Notes under the pieces: generated by a model
Databases searched by the model: none
What the model was told of the DNA's origin: nothing
What the model saw: only the letters and a program-made list of their open reading frames with translations
Translations under genes and position numbers: made by a program
Shown: one piece after another, positions 53,356-61,515 of the stretch
Position numbering within the stretch: position 1 is the stretch's first letter
Layout of the letters: every line of letters starts with the position of its first letter
Source of the DNA: JAKPUX01 sp964436305
GTDB lineage: Bacteria > Zhuqueibacterota > Zhuqueibacteria > Residuimicrobiales > Residuimicrobiaceae
DNA length: 64,000 nt
Assembly (NCBI GenBank): GCA_964436305.1
Contig: CAYTCI010000009.1
Coordinates: forward strand, 16,851 to 80,850
Reading direction: 5' to 3'

Positions 53356-54414
53356 CTATTTTTCCAGAAAACGTTGCAGAAATCGGTACTTTGTCAAGGC
53401 TTTGCAGCGGATGGCGGATTCAAGGAACATTCCTGGAACCAGACCATGGGACTTTTCGATCCGGGCAACCGCCCAGAAAATTTGTGTTCCGTTCAAAAGC
53501 TCAAGTTTGGGATTGATGAATACAAGATGACCCTTGCCGCTGATCTCGCCATCTCCGCTGTGGAGTTCAACCACCTCGTTCCCCTCAATCACGGTGAGTT
53601 CGCTGGAGCTCAGCGGCATGATCAGCATGAAAGAATCCGTTTCAGCCACTGCTAATAGGGTATCTGAGGCAAAATGATGGATGCGCATTCCGGTGAGCGG
53701 TGAGCGAAGTACCCAACCTGCACTTTTCTGTCGCAAGGCCGCTATCTCTCTCTCCAGGCTGTGAATCCCGACCTTCATGAGGGCAATCTCCTCATGTTTC
53801 GCTCCGGTTTGCAGGGAGGCCAGCCGGCTGCGGGCAATCGCAATCTCCGCTTCATGCGCCTTCTGGGATGCCAGCGCTTGCTCAAATTCCTGGTCGGACA
53901 GCAAGTGATTGTTGTGAAGGGCCGTCAGGCGATCCAGGAGTCGTTGATGATCTTGCGCCAGCAGAATGGATTGCTCCATCTGATGCTGTGCCTCCTCGAT
54001 CAGAGGCTGTTTTTCACCAGTTTCAAGGACCAACAGTGAGGCCTTCGCGCTCGCCAGATCGCTTTCCATACTAATGAGGGAGAGCTCCATATCGGCAGAG
54101 TGGAGCATGCCAACCGTGTCGCCGGCCGCGATTTGAGTTGAATTGCGCGGATCCGCCAGAAGCCTGAAATCAGCGGCATCCCCTCGCAGCATTTGGGTGA
54201 CCGTCATGCTCTCCACAAGTGCAGATTCATGGTTCCAGAGTTGAGTAGAAATCTGACCGTCTGCCGCGCGTATGACCAGCCATTCACGGTGCGGCTGAAT
54301 CTTGCCGATGGTTTTGATTGTATAGGGAATGCGGAAGGGGAGAAGCAGTAAAAGTATCAGCACGCCTGCTGATACCAACCAGTAGAGCATTGATGCGGGA
54401 GTTAACTTATTCAC
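53356..54414 (-). CDS. HlyD-like periplasmic adaptor protein
   Basis: This is a 352-residue protein with one N-terminal membrane segment (about residues 8-27) and a biotinyl-lipoyl/barrel-sandwich start ('TIKTIGKIQPHREWLVIRA'). A central coiled-coil hairpin follows (residues ~120-235, rich in Glu, Gln and Lys). After it comes the second lipoyl half ('WVLRSPLTGMRIHHFASDTL') and a beta-barrel domain. This is the layout of membrane-fusion proteins of exporters. No ABC, RND or TolC-type partner is adjacent. A stem-loop leader (54498-54533) and a promoter-like site (54541-54570) lie upstream. Confidence 0.78.
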   Translation of the reverse strand: MNKLTPASMLYWLVSAGVLILLLLLPFRIPYTIKTIGKIQPHREWLVIRAADGQISTQLWNHESALVESMTVTQMLRGDAADFRLLADPRNSTQIAAGDTVGMLHSADMELSLISMESDLASAKASLLVLETGEKQPLIEEAQHQMEQSILLAQDHQRLLDRLTALHNNHLLSDQEFEQALASQKAHEAEIAIARSRLASLQTGAKHEEIALMKVGIHSLEREIAALRQKSAGWVLRSPLTGMRIHHFASDTLLAVAETDSFMLIMPLSSSELTVIEGNEVVELHSGDGEISGKGHLVFINPKLELLNGTQIFWAVARIEKSHGLVPGMFLESAIRCKALTKYRFLQRFLEK

Positions 54415-54710
54415 GGGAATGATCCGGTTAAAGACTGAAGAGAAAGAGGGTACTTACAGAGTTTATCTTGGCCGCTGTGATGGGTATGATCCGGCCTGCG
54501 CCCGCCCTTGAGAGGGAGTCTCCTGCCGGGCGCTTTGGAGAGTATACAAAAAATTTCCACTTAAAGCCAATGTTATTTTTTGGCGGCAGCGGAATGGATT
54601 GTAACTCGGGTGCAAGGTAAATAAGGCCTCGAAATTCGCCCGATTTGTAACCACTGCGCCTGTTCCGCGTATATCCAGGAAAGTGGCAATCATTAAAGGA
54701 GAGCAAAAAA
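54415..54710. other. Intergenic region between divergent genes
   Basis: This 296-nt region is poorer in GC than its neighbours. For the minus gene it holds a promoter candidate and a leader inverted repeat: GCGCCCG (54498-54504) with CGGGCGC (54527-54533). For the plus gene only a weak TAAATA (54618-54623) is seen, without a good -35. The ribosome binding site of the repeat protein is AAAGGAG near 54696. No gene is supported here. Confidence 0.5.
54541..54570 (-). promoter_or_regulatory. Predicted promoter of the HlyD-VTC-DUF4956 cassette
   Basis: On the minus strand TTGGCT (54570-54565), an 18-nt spacer and TATACT (54546-54541). It would give a leader of about 120 nt containing a 7-bp inverted repeat. 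Confidence 0.4.
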
Positions 54711-55844
54711 ATGCGGTTGTCCAGGGCAATTCGTCTCGCTTGTCTGCTATGCGGGCTGGCTGCCATTTTGATGCAGCCGGCTGCGAGTATGGCCCAGAGC
54801 CTCGATATCCCCAGTTCGCATTGGGGGCTCAGTTTCGGCAACTCCCGGGCATTCACGGGATTGCGTTTCAATTTCCGGGATCACGACGTGGAGTATGTCC
54901 ATGGCATCAATGTCACCCTCTGGAAACCGGATAGCACCAACAAGCAGTCGGAGATCCGGGGCCTTTCGCTGGGTGTGATGCCGGGCGGTGGCACCCTTGC
55001 GGGGGTTCAGGCGGGTTTTCTCGGCATCGCGGCGGAAAAAAGCATCACGGGACTCTCCTTCGGCTTGCTGGGCCTCGGCGCCGGCGAGGATGTGCGCGGT
55101 ATCTCTTTCGGCGGCCTGGGTATTGGTGCGGGTGAATCGCTGGCTGGACTGCAGATTGGCGGCTTCGGTGTCGGCGCGGGCGGGAATCTGAGCGGGTTGA
55201 CGCTGGCCGGTCTGGGCGCCGGTGCCGGCGAGAACGTGACCGGCATTAATATTGCCGGCTTCGGCTTCGGCGCGGGCGGCCACCTTCACGGCCTCACCCT
55301 GGCTGGCTTCGGTGCTGGAGCGGGTGAGGATGTCGCTGGCATCCAGATCGCCGGCATGGGGGTGGGCGCCGGTTCACGATTGTCCGGCCTGTCCATTGCC
55401 GGCTTTGGTGTCGGTGCCGGCGGCTCCATCACCGGCATCACCTTCGGCGGACTGGGGGTCGGCGCAGGCGGATCCATTCGCGGCCTCACCATCGGCGGCC
55501 TCGGCGTCGGCGCTGGCGACCAGCTCTGCGGCCTCACCGTGGCTGGCCTGGGCGCCGGCAGCCCGACCATCAAGGGACTCACCCTGGCCGGCCTTACCAT
55601 TACCGGCAAGGAGCTCAAGGGCATCCAGATTGCCCTCGGCACCGTGCGTGTCCATAAAGAGGGGCGGATGAGTCTGCTCAGCGCCAGTACCTTTAACTAC
55701 ATTCAGGGCACGCAGACCGGCCTCTCAATCGGTCTGGTCAATTTTGCCCGGAGCCTGCGCGGCTTGCAGCTGGGCGTGGTCAATATCGTGCGTGATAATC
55801 CCAAATACCTGCGGGTTTTACCCCTCTTCAACGCCGGATTCTAA
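54711..55844 (+). CDS. Exported glycine-rich repeat protein (LA_2272-like surface repeats)
   Basis: This is a 377-residue exported protein (signal peptide about residues 1-28). Residues 98-273 are eleven head-to-tail repeats of exactly 16 residues. The pattern is G-[LI]-x-[ILFV]-[AG]-G-[LFM]-G-x-G-A-G-x-x-[LIV]-x; the first copies are the most degenerate. Two 15-residue units follow. The C-terminus ('GLQLGVVNIVRDNPKYL', then LPLFNAGF) resembles the surface-repeat family named after Leptospira LA_2272. The alternation of hydrophobic and glycine residues suggests a beta-solenoid or barrel. No enzyme motif is seen. AAAGGAG lies upstream of the ATG. Confidence 0.75.
   Translation: MRLSRAIRLACLLCGLAAILMQPAASMAQSLDIPSSHWGLSFGNSRAFTGLRFNFRDHDVEYVHGINVTLWKPDSTNKQSEIRGLSLGVMPGGGTLAGVQAGFLGIAAEKSITGLSFGLLGLGAGEDVRGISFGGLGIGAGESLAGLQIGGFGVGAGGNLSGLTLAGLGAGAGENVTGINIAGFGFGAGGHLHGLTLAGFGAGAGEDVAGIQIAGMGVGAGSRLSGLSIAGFGVGAGGSITGITFGGLGVGAGGSIRGLTIGGLGVGAGDQLCGLTVAGLGAGSPTIKGLTLAGLTITGKELKGIQIALGTVRVHKEGRMSLLSASTFNYIQGTQTGLSIGLVNFARSLRGLQLGVVNIVRDNPKYLRVLPLFNAGF
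55002..55529 (+). repeat. Eleven in-frame 48-nt coding repeats
   Basis: 528 bp equal to 11 x 48 nt, encoding the 16-residue units. Nucleotide copies have diverged while the amino-acid pattern is held, which argues for selection on the protein rather than a recent expansion. Confidence 0.85.
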
Positions 55845-55858
55845 AGCCGGCAAATCTT

Positions 55859-57118
55859 CTATTCCGGATCGGATCCTGGAGCCGGCGGACGGGAGGTGGA
55901 CGCCTCTTCTGCGCTGCGCTCCAGGGGCAATTCCTGCACCGGCTCACCGCCGATCTCGGTCCTTCCACGCAACGACTCGATCTTTTGCAGCGGTGCCTCC
56001 AGCATCCGCCGCCGCGTGGTCACCAGGGCCTCGTAGTCGGCCTGGGCGGCATTCAGACTCTTGCCCAATCCTTCCATCCGCTTGATGAACTCATCCCATT
56101 GCTTGCGAAAACTCCCAAGCAGCCGCAAAATCTCCAGTGAGGTCCGCTCGAGGGCAAAGTTGTCGATGGACTGGCGGACGACCGCAAGGACGGCGAAGAG
56201 GGTCATTGGCGAGCAGACGATCACGTGCTGTTTCAAGCCGTCGTCGAAGAGGGTATGATCCTGCTCCTGGATGAAGCCATAGATCTGTTCGTTGGGGATG
56301 AAAAGCAGTACATAATCGACCGTGTTGTCTTCACTGCTGATATAGTCGCGGGTGGTGATCTCCTTGATGCGCAGTTTGACATCCTTGAGAAAGTCGGCCT
56401 TGTGGCGGTTTTTCTCGATCTCGCTGGTCGCATCCAGAAAACGCACATAGTTATCCAGCGGGAATTTGACATCCATATGCAGGACCAGATTGCGGGGCAG
56501 GTGGAAAGTAAAGTCCGGACGCGACCTTCCGGAACTGACCGTCTGTTGTTTGCTGTAGTTGATATTCTCCATAAAACCCGCCATCCGCAGCACATCCTCC
56601 GCCATCCGTTCGCCCCACTGGCCGCGGGTTTTGCTGTTGACAAGCGCTTCGCGCAGGGTAGTGGTGGCCTGGAGCAGCGCCGTCGTCTGGGCACTGGAAG
56701 CCTGCAGCTGCTGTGCCAGCTCGCCGAATTTCTCCGCGCGGTCTTTCTCCAGGCTCTGCATCAGCGCACCGATCTGTTCGAGCTCGCCGTTCATCTGCAG
56801 CAGCTGACGGTCGATCAGCTGCTTTTTCTCCTCAAGGCTCCGGGTGGTATACTCGCGCTCGCTGGTCATACGGGTCTGGGCCAGCTTGATGAATTCATTG
56901 GTCGACCGCGACAGCGCCTCGAGGGAGAGATTACCGAAGGCGCTCTTCATCTGGTCGTAGAGGGCTTGCGTGCGCGCGGCATTCTGCGCCTCATGGGCCC
57001 GATAGATCTCCTCGGCCAACTCGCGGGCACTGCGAAGACGCCAGCCTCTGACCAGCAGGGTGAGCAGGAAACCCAGGATCAAACCCAGAGCCAGTGTAGA
57101 CCAGGCAAGCGGGGTCAT
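55859..57118 (-). CDS. rmuC: DNA recombination protein RmuC
   Basis: This is a 419-residue protein with an N-terminal membrane segment (residues 4-24), a long coiled coil (about residues 30-165), and the RmuC nuclease-like domain. Conserved segments are 'TRGQWGERMAEDVLRMAGF', 'RPDFTFHLP', 'HMDVKFPLDNY', 'EDNTVDYVLLFIPNEQIY' and 'VIVCSPMTLFAVL'. RmuC limits DNA inversions or rearrangement at repeats; the PD-(D/E)xK-like pattern is retained. AAAGGA precedes the ATG. It follows rlmI by 37 nt on the same strand, so they are probably one operon. It is convergent with the repeat protein. Confidence 0.95.
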   Translation of the reverse strand: MTPLAWSTLALGLILGFLLTLLVRGWRLRSARELAEEIYRAHEAQNAARTQALYDQMKSAFGNLSLEALSRSTNEFIKLAQTRMTSEREYTTRSLEEKKQLIDRQLLQMNGELEQIGALMQSLEKDRAEKFGELAQQLQASSAQTTALLQATTTLREALVNSKTRGQWGERMAEDVLRMAGFMENINYSKQQTVSSGRSRPDFTFHLPRNLVLHMDVKFPLDNYVRFLDATSEIEKNRHKADFLKDVKLRIKEITTRDYISSEDNTVDYVLLFIPNEQIYGFIQEQDHTLFDDGLKQHVIVCSPMTLFAVLAVVRQSIDNFALERTSLEILRLLGSFRKQWDEFIKRMEGLGKSLNAAQADYEALVTTRRRMLEAPLQKIESLRGRTEIGGEPVQELPLERSAEEASTSRPPAPGSDPE

Positions 57119-57155
57119 TATCTGTCCTTTGCGGTGTGTATATATCCGGGTGGAG

Positions 57156-58337
57156 TTAGAGGAGCCGCAGCAGGAGCCCCTTGAGATAGCGTCCCTCCTC
57201 GTGGGCCAGCAGAACCGGGTGGTCCCCTCCGGGCGCCAGTTCCCGGATCAGCTGGATCGTGCGCCCGGCATCCGCTGCTGCGGCAAGCACAATGCGGGTG
57301 AAGAGGGCGGAGTCGATGTGGTTGGAGCAGGAAAAGGTCGCCAGCCATCCGCCCGGTGCCAGATGGCGCAAGGCCTGCAGGTTGATCTCCTTGTACCCGC
57401 GGCTGGCGCGCTGAATGTCCTTTTGCGATTTGGCAAAGGCCGGCGGATCGAGGATGATCAGATCGAAACGCTCATTCCCCGAACGCAAATAGTCGAATAC
57501 ATCCGCGGTGACCACAGGGTGCTGTTGCGGATCGAAGTGGTTCAGGCGCAGATTGGTGCGGCACATGCCACTGGCATGCGCCGAGAGCTCCACCGAGGTG
57601 ACCTTGCGGGCGCCACCGCGGGCCGCATAGAGGCTGAATCCACCACTGTAGGCGAAACAATTGAGCACCAGGGCCTCACGGCTGATCGACTCCACCAGCA
57701 AGCGGTTGTCACGCTGATCGATAAAAAAGCCGGTCTTTTGTCCCTCGATCAGATCGACCATGAAATGCAGCCCGTTTTCGCGAATCTCCAGGTGCTGTGG
57801 CGGCGGCTCTCCCCAGAGCATGCCGCTGCGCGTATCGAGGCCTTCGCGCTGGCGCGCACGGCCTTCACTGCGTTCGTAGATCCCAGCCGGTGCCATCTCG
57901 AGGACCAGGAGCTCGCACAGGGTCTCACGCAGCCGGTCCAGCAACAGGGTCGAGAACGAGAGCACCAGATAATCTTCATAGCGATCGACCACCAGGCCGG
58001 GCAATCCATCCCCCTCGGCGTTGATCATCCGGCAGGCCGTGGTCTCCGGCGGAATGATCCGGCGGCGCAGGGCAACAGCGCTGGCGATGCGCGCCTGCCA
58101 GAATGCCCTGTCAATATTGGCCTCCGGGTCGAGCGTCAGAATGCGGACGGCGATATCGCTGCCATGATGGTAGGCGCCCAGCGCGATCGTCTTGCCATCC
58201 GCACGACGAACCGGGAGGATGGCACCATTGGCCGGTTTGCCCTCGATCCGCGCGATCGCCCCGGAGAAGAGCCAGGGATGACCACGCAGGATCACATGTT
58301 CTTTGGATGGCTTGAGGATGATCGATGCAGCAACCAT
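57156..58337 (-). CDS. rlmI: 23S rRNA cytosine-C5 methyltransferase RlmI-like
   Basis: This is a 393-residue protein. The N-terminal PUA-like domain ('RGHPWLFSGAIARIEG') is followed by 'GDGLPGLVVDRYEDYLVL', then the Rossmann methyltransferase: 'VLNCFAYSGGFSLYAARGGA', 'FDLIILDPPAFAKSQ' (motif IV) and 'LATFSCSNHI' with the catalytic Cys. RlmI methylates C1962 of 23S rRNA in E. coli. Length is normal. The ATG at 58337 has AAGGA 7 nt upstream, so the longer open frame to 58538 is not used. Confidence 0.93.
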   Translation of the reverse strand: MVAASIILKPSKEHVILRGHPWLFSGAIARIEGKPANGAILPVRRADGKTIALGAYHHGSDIAVRILTLDPEANIDRAFWQARIASAVALRRRIIPPETTACRMINAEGDGLPGLVVDRYEDYLVLSFSTLLLDRLRETLCELLVLEMAPAGIYERSEGRARQREGLDTRSGMLWGEPPPQHLEIRENGLHFMVDLIEGQKTGFFIDQRDNRLLVESISREALVLNCFAYSGGFSLYAARGGARKVTSVELSAHASGMCRTNLRLNHFDPQQHPVVTADVFDYLRSGNERFDLIILDPPAFAKSQKDIQRASRGYKEINLQALRHLAPGGWLATFSCSNHIDSALFTRIVLAAAADAGRTIQLIRELAPGGDHPVLLAHEEGRYLKGLLLRLL

Positions 58338-58418
58338 GATGCTTCCTTGTCGAAAGTCCGTGGAGCTTGGTCGGAGAGGGTACACGGCCGGCAGAGGCCT
58401 GGGCCTGCTGGCTGCAGC

Positions 58419-58447
58419 AATGTAACCATTTCTCTGATTAAAAGCAA
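58419..58447 (-). promoter_or_regulatory. Predicted promoter of rlmI-rmuC
   Basis: On the minus strand TTGCTT (58447-58442), a 17-nt spacer and TACATT (58424-58419), about 80 nt before the rlmI start. Confidence 0.45.
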
Positions 58448-58471
58448 GCCTCGCCAGACCCGTAAAATCGT

Positions 58472-58500
58472 TTGGATAACAAGGGGCGATTTTGTAAATT
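58472..58500 (+). promoter_or_regulatory. Predicted promoter of the small barrel protein
   Basis: TTGGAT (58472-58477), a 17-nt spacer and TAAATT (58495-58500), 70 nt before the ATG at 58571. It is divergent from the rlmI promoter in the same 233-nt gap. Confidence 0.5.
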
Positions 58501-58570
58501 AGATAAATCGGCGCCTCCCTTGCAGTTAGCCGATCCAACGGGGACCTCTCTAACGATATCGGAGTTTCCG

Positions 58571-59206
58571 ATGCGGAAATCTGCTTTTCTCGTTACCGCT
58601 CTCGTGCTGTCCTGGTTGACAGCCGGCACCGCCCAGACCGAATCCTGGGGCCTGGGCGCCCAGCTCCTCATCTCGCTGCCACAGAAAGGCTTCGATAATC
58701 TCTCCAAAGATGGCGAAGGGTTTGGCGGCAAGGTTTTTTACCGGTTTTCACCCCTTTTAGCCTTGCGCGGCGATCTGGGGTACCTCTCCTATGGGGAACG
58801 GCGCAACAGCGAGTGGACCTCCGAGGGCTACTATTTTGTCACACGGCGAAATGAATCCTTTCAGCTTACCCTCGGACCCCAGTTCAGCTACCGCATGGGC
58901 CGGGTCACCCCCTATGCCGCCATGCTGGGTGGATTTTACTACTATCATACCGTGACCAGCTACGAGGATTACTACAGCTATTACTATGACTATTACCCCT
59001 ACACCGATTCGAGCAATGGCCAGAGCAAATGGGGATGGAACCTCTCGACCGGCATGCTGATCGATCTGGGCATCGGGGTGCACCTTGATTTCGGTTTCAA
59101 GCTGCAGAATATCCTCGATGCGGAAACCACCATCGAAAAGGTCACCACGAAACAGACGGGCATCGACTATGTCATCACGCTGGGCGCTGTCTTCTTCCGG
59201 AATTAG
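58571..59206 (+). CDS. Small outer-membrane beta-barrel protein
   Basis: This is a 211-residue protein with a signal peptide (residues 1-21, ending GTAQ) and alternating amphipathic strands of an 8-stranded OmpA/OmpX-like barrel, ending in Phe-Phe-Arg-Asn. A predicted outer loop near residues 125-150 is very rich in tyrosine. The frame extends upstream, but the ATG at 58571 starts the signal peptide and has GGAG 8 nt before it. The function is unknown; members of this barrel class are often porin-like or adhesive. Confidence 0.72.
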   Translation: MRKSAFLVTALVLSWLTAGTAQTESWGLGAQLLISLPQKGFDNLSKDGEGFGGKVFYRFSPLLALRGDLGYLSYGERRNSEWTSEGYYFVTRRNESFQLTLGPQFSYRMGRVTPYAAMLGGFYYYHTVTSYEDYYSYYYDYYPYTDSSNGQSKWGWNLSTGMLIDLGIGVHLDFGFKLQNILDAETTIEKVTTKQTGIDYVITLGAVFFRN

Positions 59207-59274
59207 GCGGCTGCGCTCCGGATCACCTGCAAAATCTGCGAACCGGATCCACCAACCATGAGGCGGGCATCCTT

Positions 59275-61515
59275 ATGAATCCACAGAATCCCATGAGCAG
59301 CGTCACCGCGGAAGAGGTCGACCGCATCTCCCATAACCTGCACCATGACCCCTTCACCATCCTCGGTCCGCATCAGGCACAGGTTGAAGGCGAGAGTGTT
59401 TGGGTGGTTCGTGCCTGGCTGCCGGATGCGCAGAGTGCCTTCGTCCGCGATCCGCAAAGCCGCGTGGAATATCCGATGCAGAGCGTCCATGACCGCCACT
59501 TCTTCGAGGTCTTTTTGCCGGACTGGAGCTCCCTGCGCAGCTATCAACTGCACATCATCGCCGAAAACGGACACGAACGCTACGTGCACGATCCCTATTT
59601 CTTCCTGCCGCAGATGGGCGAGATGGATCTCTATCTCTTCGGCATGGGCGATCATCACAAGATCTATGAAAAGATGGGAGCCCATCCCACTACGGTCGAG
59701 GGCATCAGCGGCGTCTATTTCGCGGTCTGGGCGCCCAATGCGCGTAATGTCAGCATCGTCGGCAATTTCAATCAGTGGCATGGTGGCAAGCATCAGATGC
59801 GCGTCCTCGGCAGCTCGGGGATCTGGGAGCTCTTCATCCCCGACATCGGAACCGGCGAGGTCTACAAGTTCGAGGTCAAGGATCAGAATGGCAATATCTA
59901 CCTGAAAGCCGATCCCTACGGATTTCAGCACGAAGCCCGTCCCAAAACCGCTTCCGTGGTTGCGGAGATCAACCACTTTGAATGGCATGACCAGGAATGG
60001 ATGGAGAGACGGCGGCAGCAGGATATCCTCAAACAGCCGGTCGCCATCTATGAGGTCCATCTTGGCTCATGGAAGCGCAAGGTCGAGGAGGAGTACCGCT
60101 TCCTCACCTATCGTGAGTTCGCCCATGAACTGACCGAATACTGCCATGAGATGGGGTATACCCATATCGAACTGCTGCCCGTCGCCGAGCACCCGCTCGA
60201 CGCCTCATGGGGCTACCAGGTCACCGGCTATTTTGCACCGACCTCGCGGTTCGGTACGCCGGAGGATTTTCAATACATGATGGACTATTTCCATAAGCAC
60301 GGCATCGGGGTGATCATCGACTGGGTGCCGGCGCATTTCCCGCGGGATGCCCACGGCCTCGCCTATTTTGACGGCACCCGGCTCTACGAGCATGCCGATC
60401 CGCGCAAGGGGGAGCACAAGGACTGGGGCACCCTGATCTTCAATTTCGGCCGCAGCGAAGTGCGCAATTTCCTCCTCGCCAATGCCCTCTTCTGGTTCGA
60501 CAAATATCACATCGATGGTATCCGTGTCGATGCTGTCGCGTCGATGCTCTATCTCGATTACTCCCGCAAATCGGGCGAATGGGTTCCCAATGCCTTTGGC
60601 GGCCGGGAGAATCTCGAGGCGATTGACTTTCTCAAGAAGCTCAACGAGACGATCTTTTCCTACTTCCCCGGCATCCTGTCGGTAGCGGAGGAATCCACCG
60701 CCTGGCCGGGTGTCTCCCGGCCCACCTATCTCGGCGGACTCGGCTTCAATATGAAATGGAATATGGGCTGGATGAACGACTTTCTCACCTACTTCTCCAA
60801 GGAGCCCATCCATCGCAAGTACCACCACAACATGATCACCTTTGCCCTGCTCTACGCCTTTCATGAAAATTTTATTCTGGTGTTGAGCCACGATGAGGTC
60901 GTGCATGGCAAGCGCTCCCTGCTGGATAAAATGCCCGGTGATTTCTGGCAGCGTTTTGCCAACCTCCGTACCTTGCTCGCCTTCATGATGGGCCATCCCG
61001 GCAAAAAGCTTCTGTTCATGGGCTCCGATTTCGGCCAGTGGCAGGAGTGGTCCGAAAGCCGCAGCCTTGACTGGCACCTTCTGCAGTACGAACCCCACCG
61101 CAAACTCCGGGATATGGTCCGCGATCTCAACCATCTCTATACCCGCGAGCCTGCGCTGCATGAGGTCGATTTCGATCCGGCCGGTTTTGAATGGATCGAT
61201 TTCCAGGATTCGGACAACAGCATCATCACCTTTATGCGCAAAACCGGCCGGCCGGAAGATACCCTCATCTTTGTCTGCAATTTCACCCCGGTCTACCGCG
61301 AGGCCTACCGGATCGGCGTACCCTGGCATGGTTTTTATCGCGAGATCTTTAATTCCGATGCCGCCGATTATTGGGGCTCCAACAAGGGCAATTACGGCGG
61401 CCTCCATACCGAGGATATTCCCTGTCACGGCCGGCCCTGCTCGATCAACCTGGCGCTGCCGCCACTCGCCACGCTGATCCTCAAACCTGAACTGGCCAAA
61501 GAGGAGCACTCCTGA
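59275..61515 (+). CDS. glgB: 1,4-alpha-glucan branching enzyme
   Basis: GlgB forms alpha-1,6 branches in glycogen. The 746-residue form has two N-terminal beta-domains (N1 and CBM48: 'GVYFAVWAPNARNVSIVGNF') before the GH13 barrel. The catalytic set is intact: nucleophile Asp419 in 'DGIRVDAVASML', acid/base Glu472 in 'SVAEESTAWPG', and the transition-state Asp in LSHDEVVHGK. The C-terminal beta-domain ends 'PPLATLILKPEL'. No other glycogen gene (glgA, glgC, glgP) is visible. A GAGGCGGG stretch is the best ribosome binding site. The stop overlaps the next start (TGATG). Confidence 0.96.
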   Translation: MNPQNPMSSVTAEEVDRISHNLHHDPFTILGPHQAQVEGESVWVVRAWLPDAQSAFVRDPQSRVEYPMQSVHDRHFFEVFLPDWSSLRSYQLHIIAENGHERYVHDPYFFLPQMGEMDLYLFGMGDHHKIYEKMGAHPTTVEGISGVYFAVWAPNARNVSIVGNFNQWHGGKHQMRVLGSSGIWELFIPDIGTGEVYKFEVKDQNGNIYLKADPYGFQHEARPKTASVVAEINHFEWHDQEWMERRRQQDILKQPVAIYEVHLGSWKRKVEEEYRFLTYREFAHELTEYCHEMGYTHIELLPVAEHPLDASWGYQVTGYFAPTSRFGTPEDFQYMMDYFHKHGIGVIIDWVPAHFPRDAHGLAYFDGTRLYEHADPRKGEHKDWGTLIFNFGRSEVRNFLLANALFWFDKYHIDGIRVDAVASMLYLDYSRKSGEWVPNAFGGRENLEAIDFLKKLNETIFSYFPGILSVAEESTAWPGVSRPTYLGGLGFNMKWNMGWMNDFLTYFSKEPIHRKYHHNMITFALLYAFHENFILVLSHDEVVHGKRSLLDKMPGDFWQRFANLRTLLAFMMGHPGKKLLFMGSDFGQWQEWSESRSLDWHLLQYEPHRKLRDMVRDLNHLYTREPALHEVDFDPAGFEWIDFQDSDNSIITFMRKTGRPEDTLIFVCNFTPVYREAYRIGVPWHGFYREIFNSDAADYWGSNKGNYGGLHTEDIPCHGRPCSINLALPPLATLILKPELAKEEHS

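Noticed and set aside
54428..54871. A 147-codon minus-strand frame in the divergent intergenic region
   Set aside because: It runs over the start of the repeat protein and covers its own presumed promoter. Composition and content do not look coding.
55002..55529. CRISPR array
   Set aside because: The 48-nt periodicity is in frame and encodes a regular protein pattern; there are no unique spacers between identical repeats.
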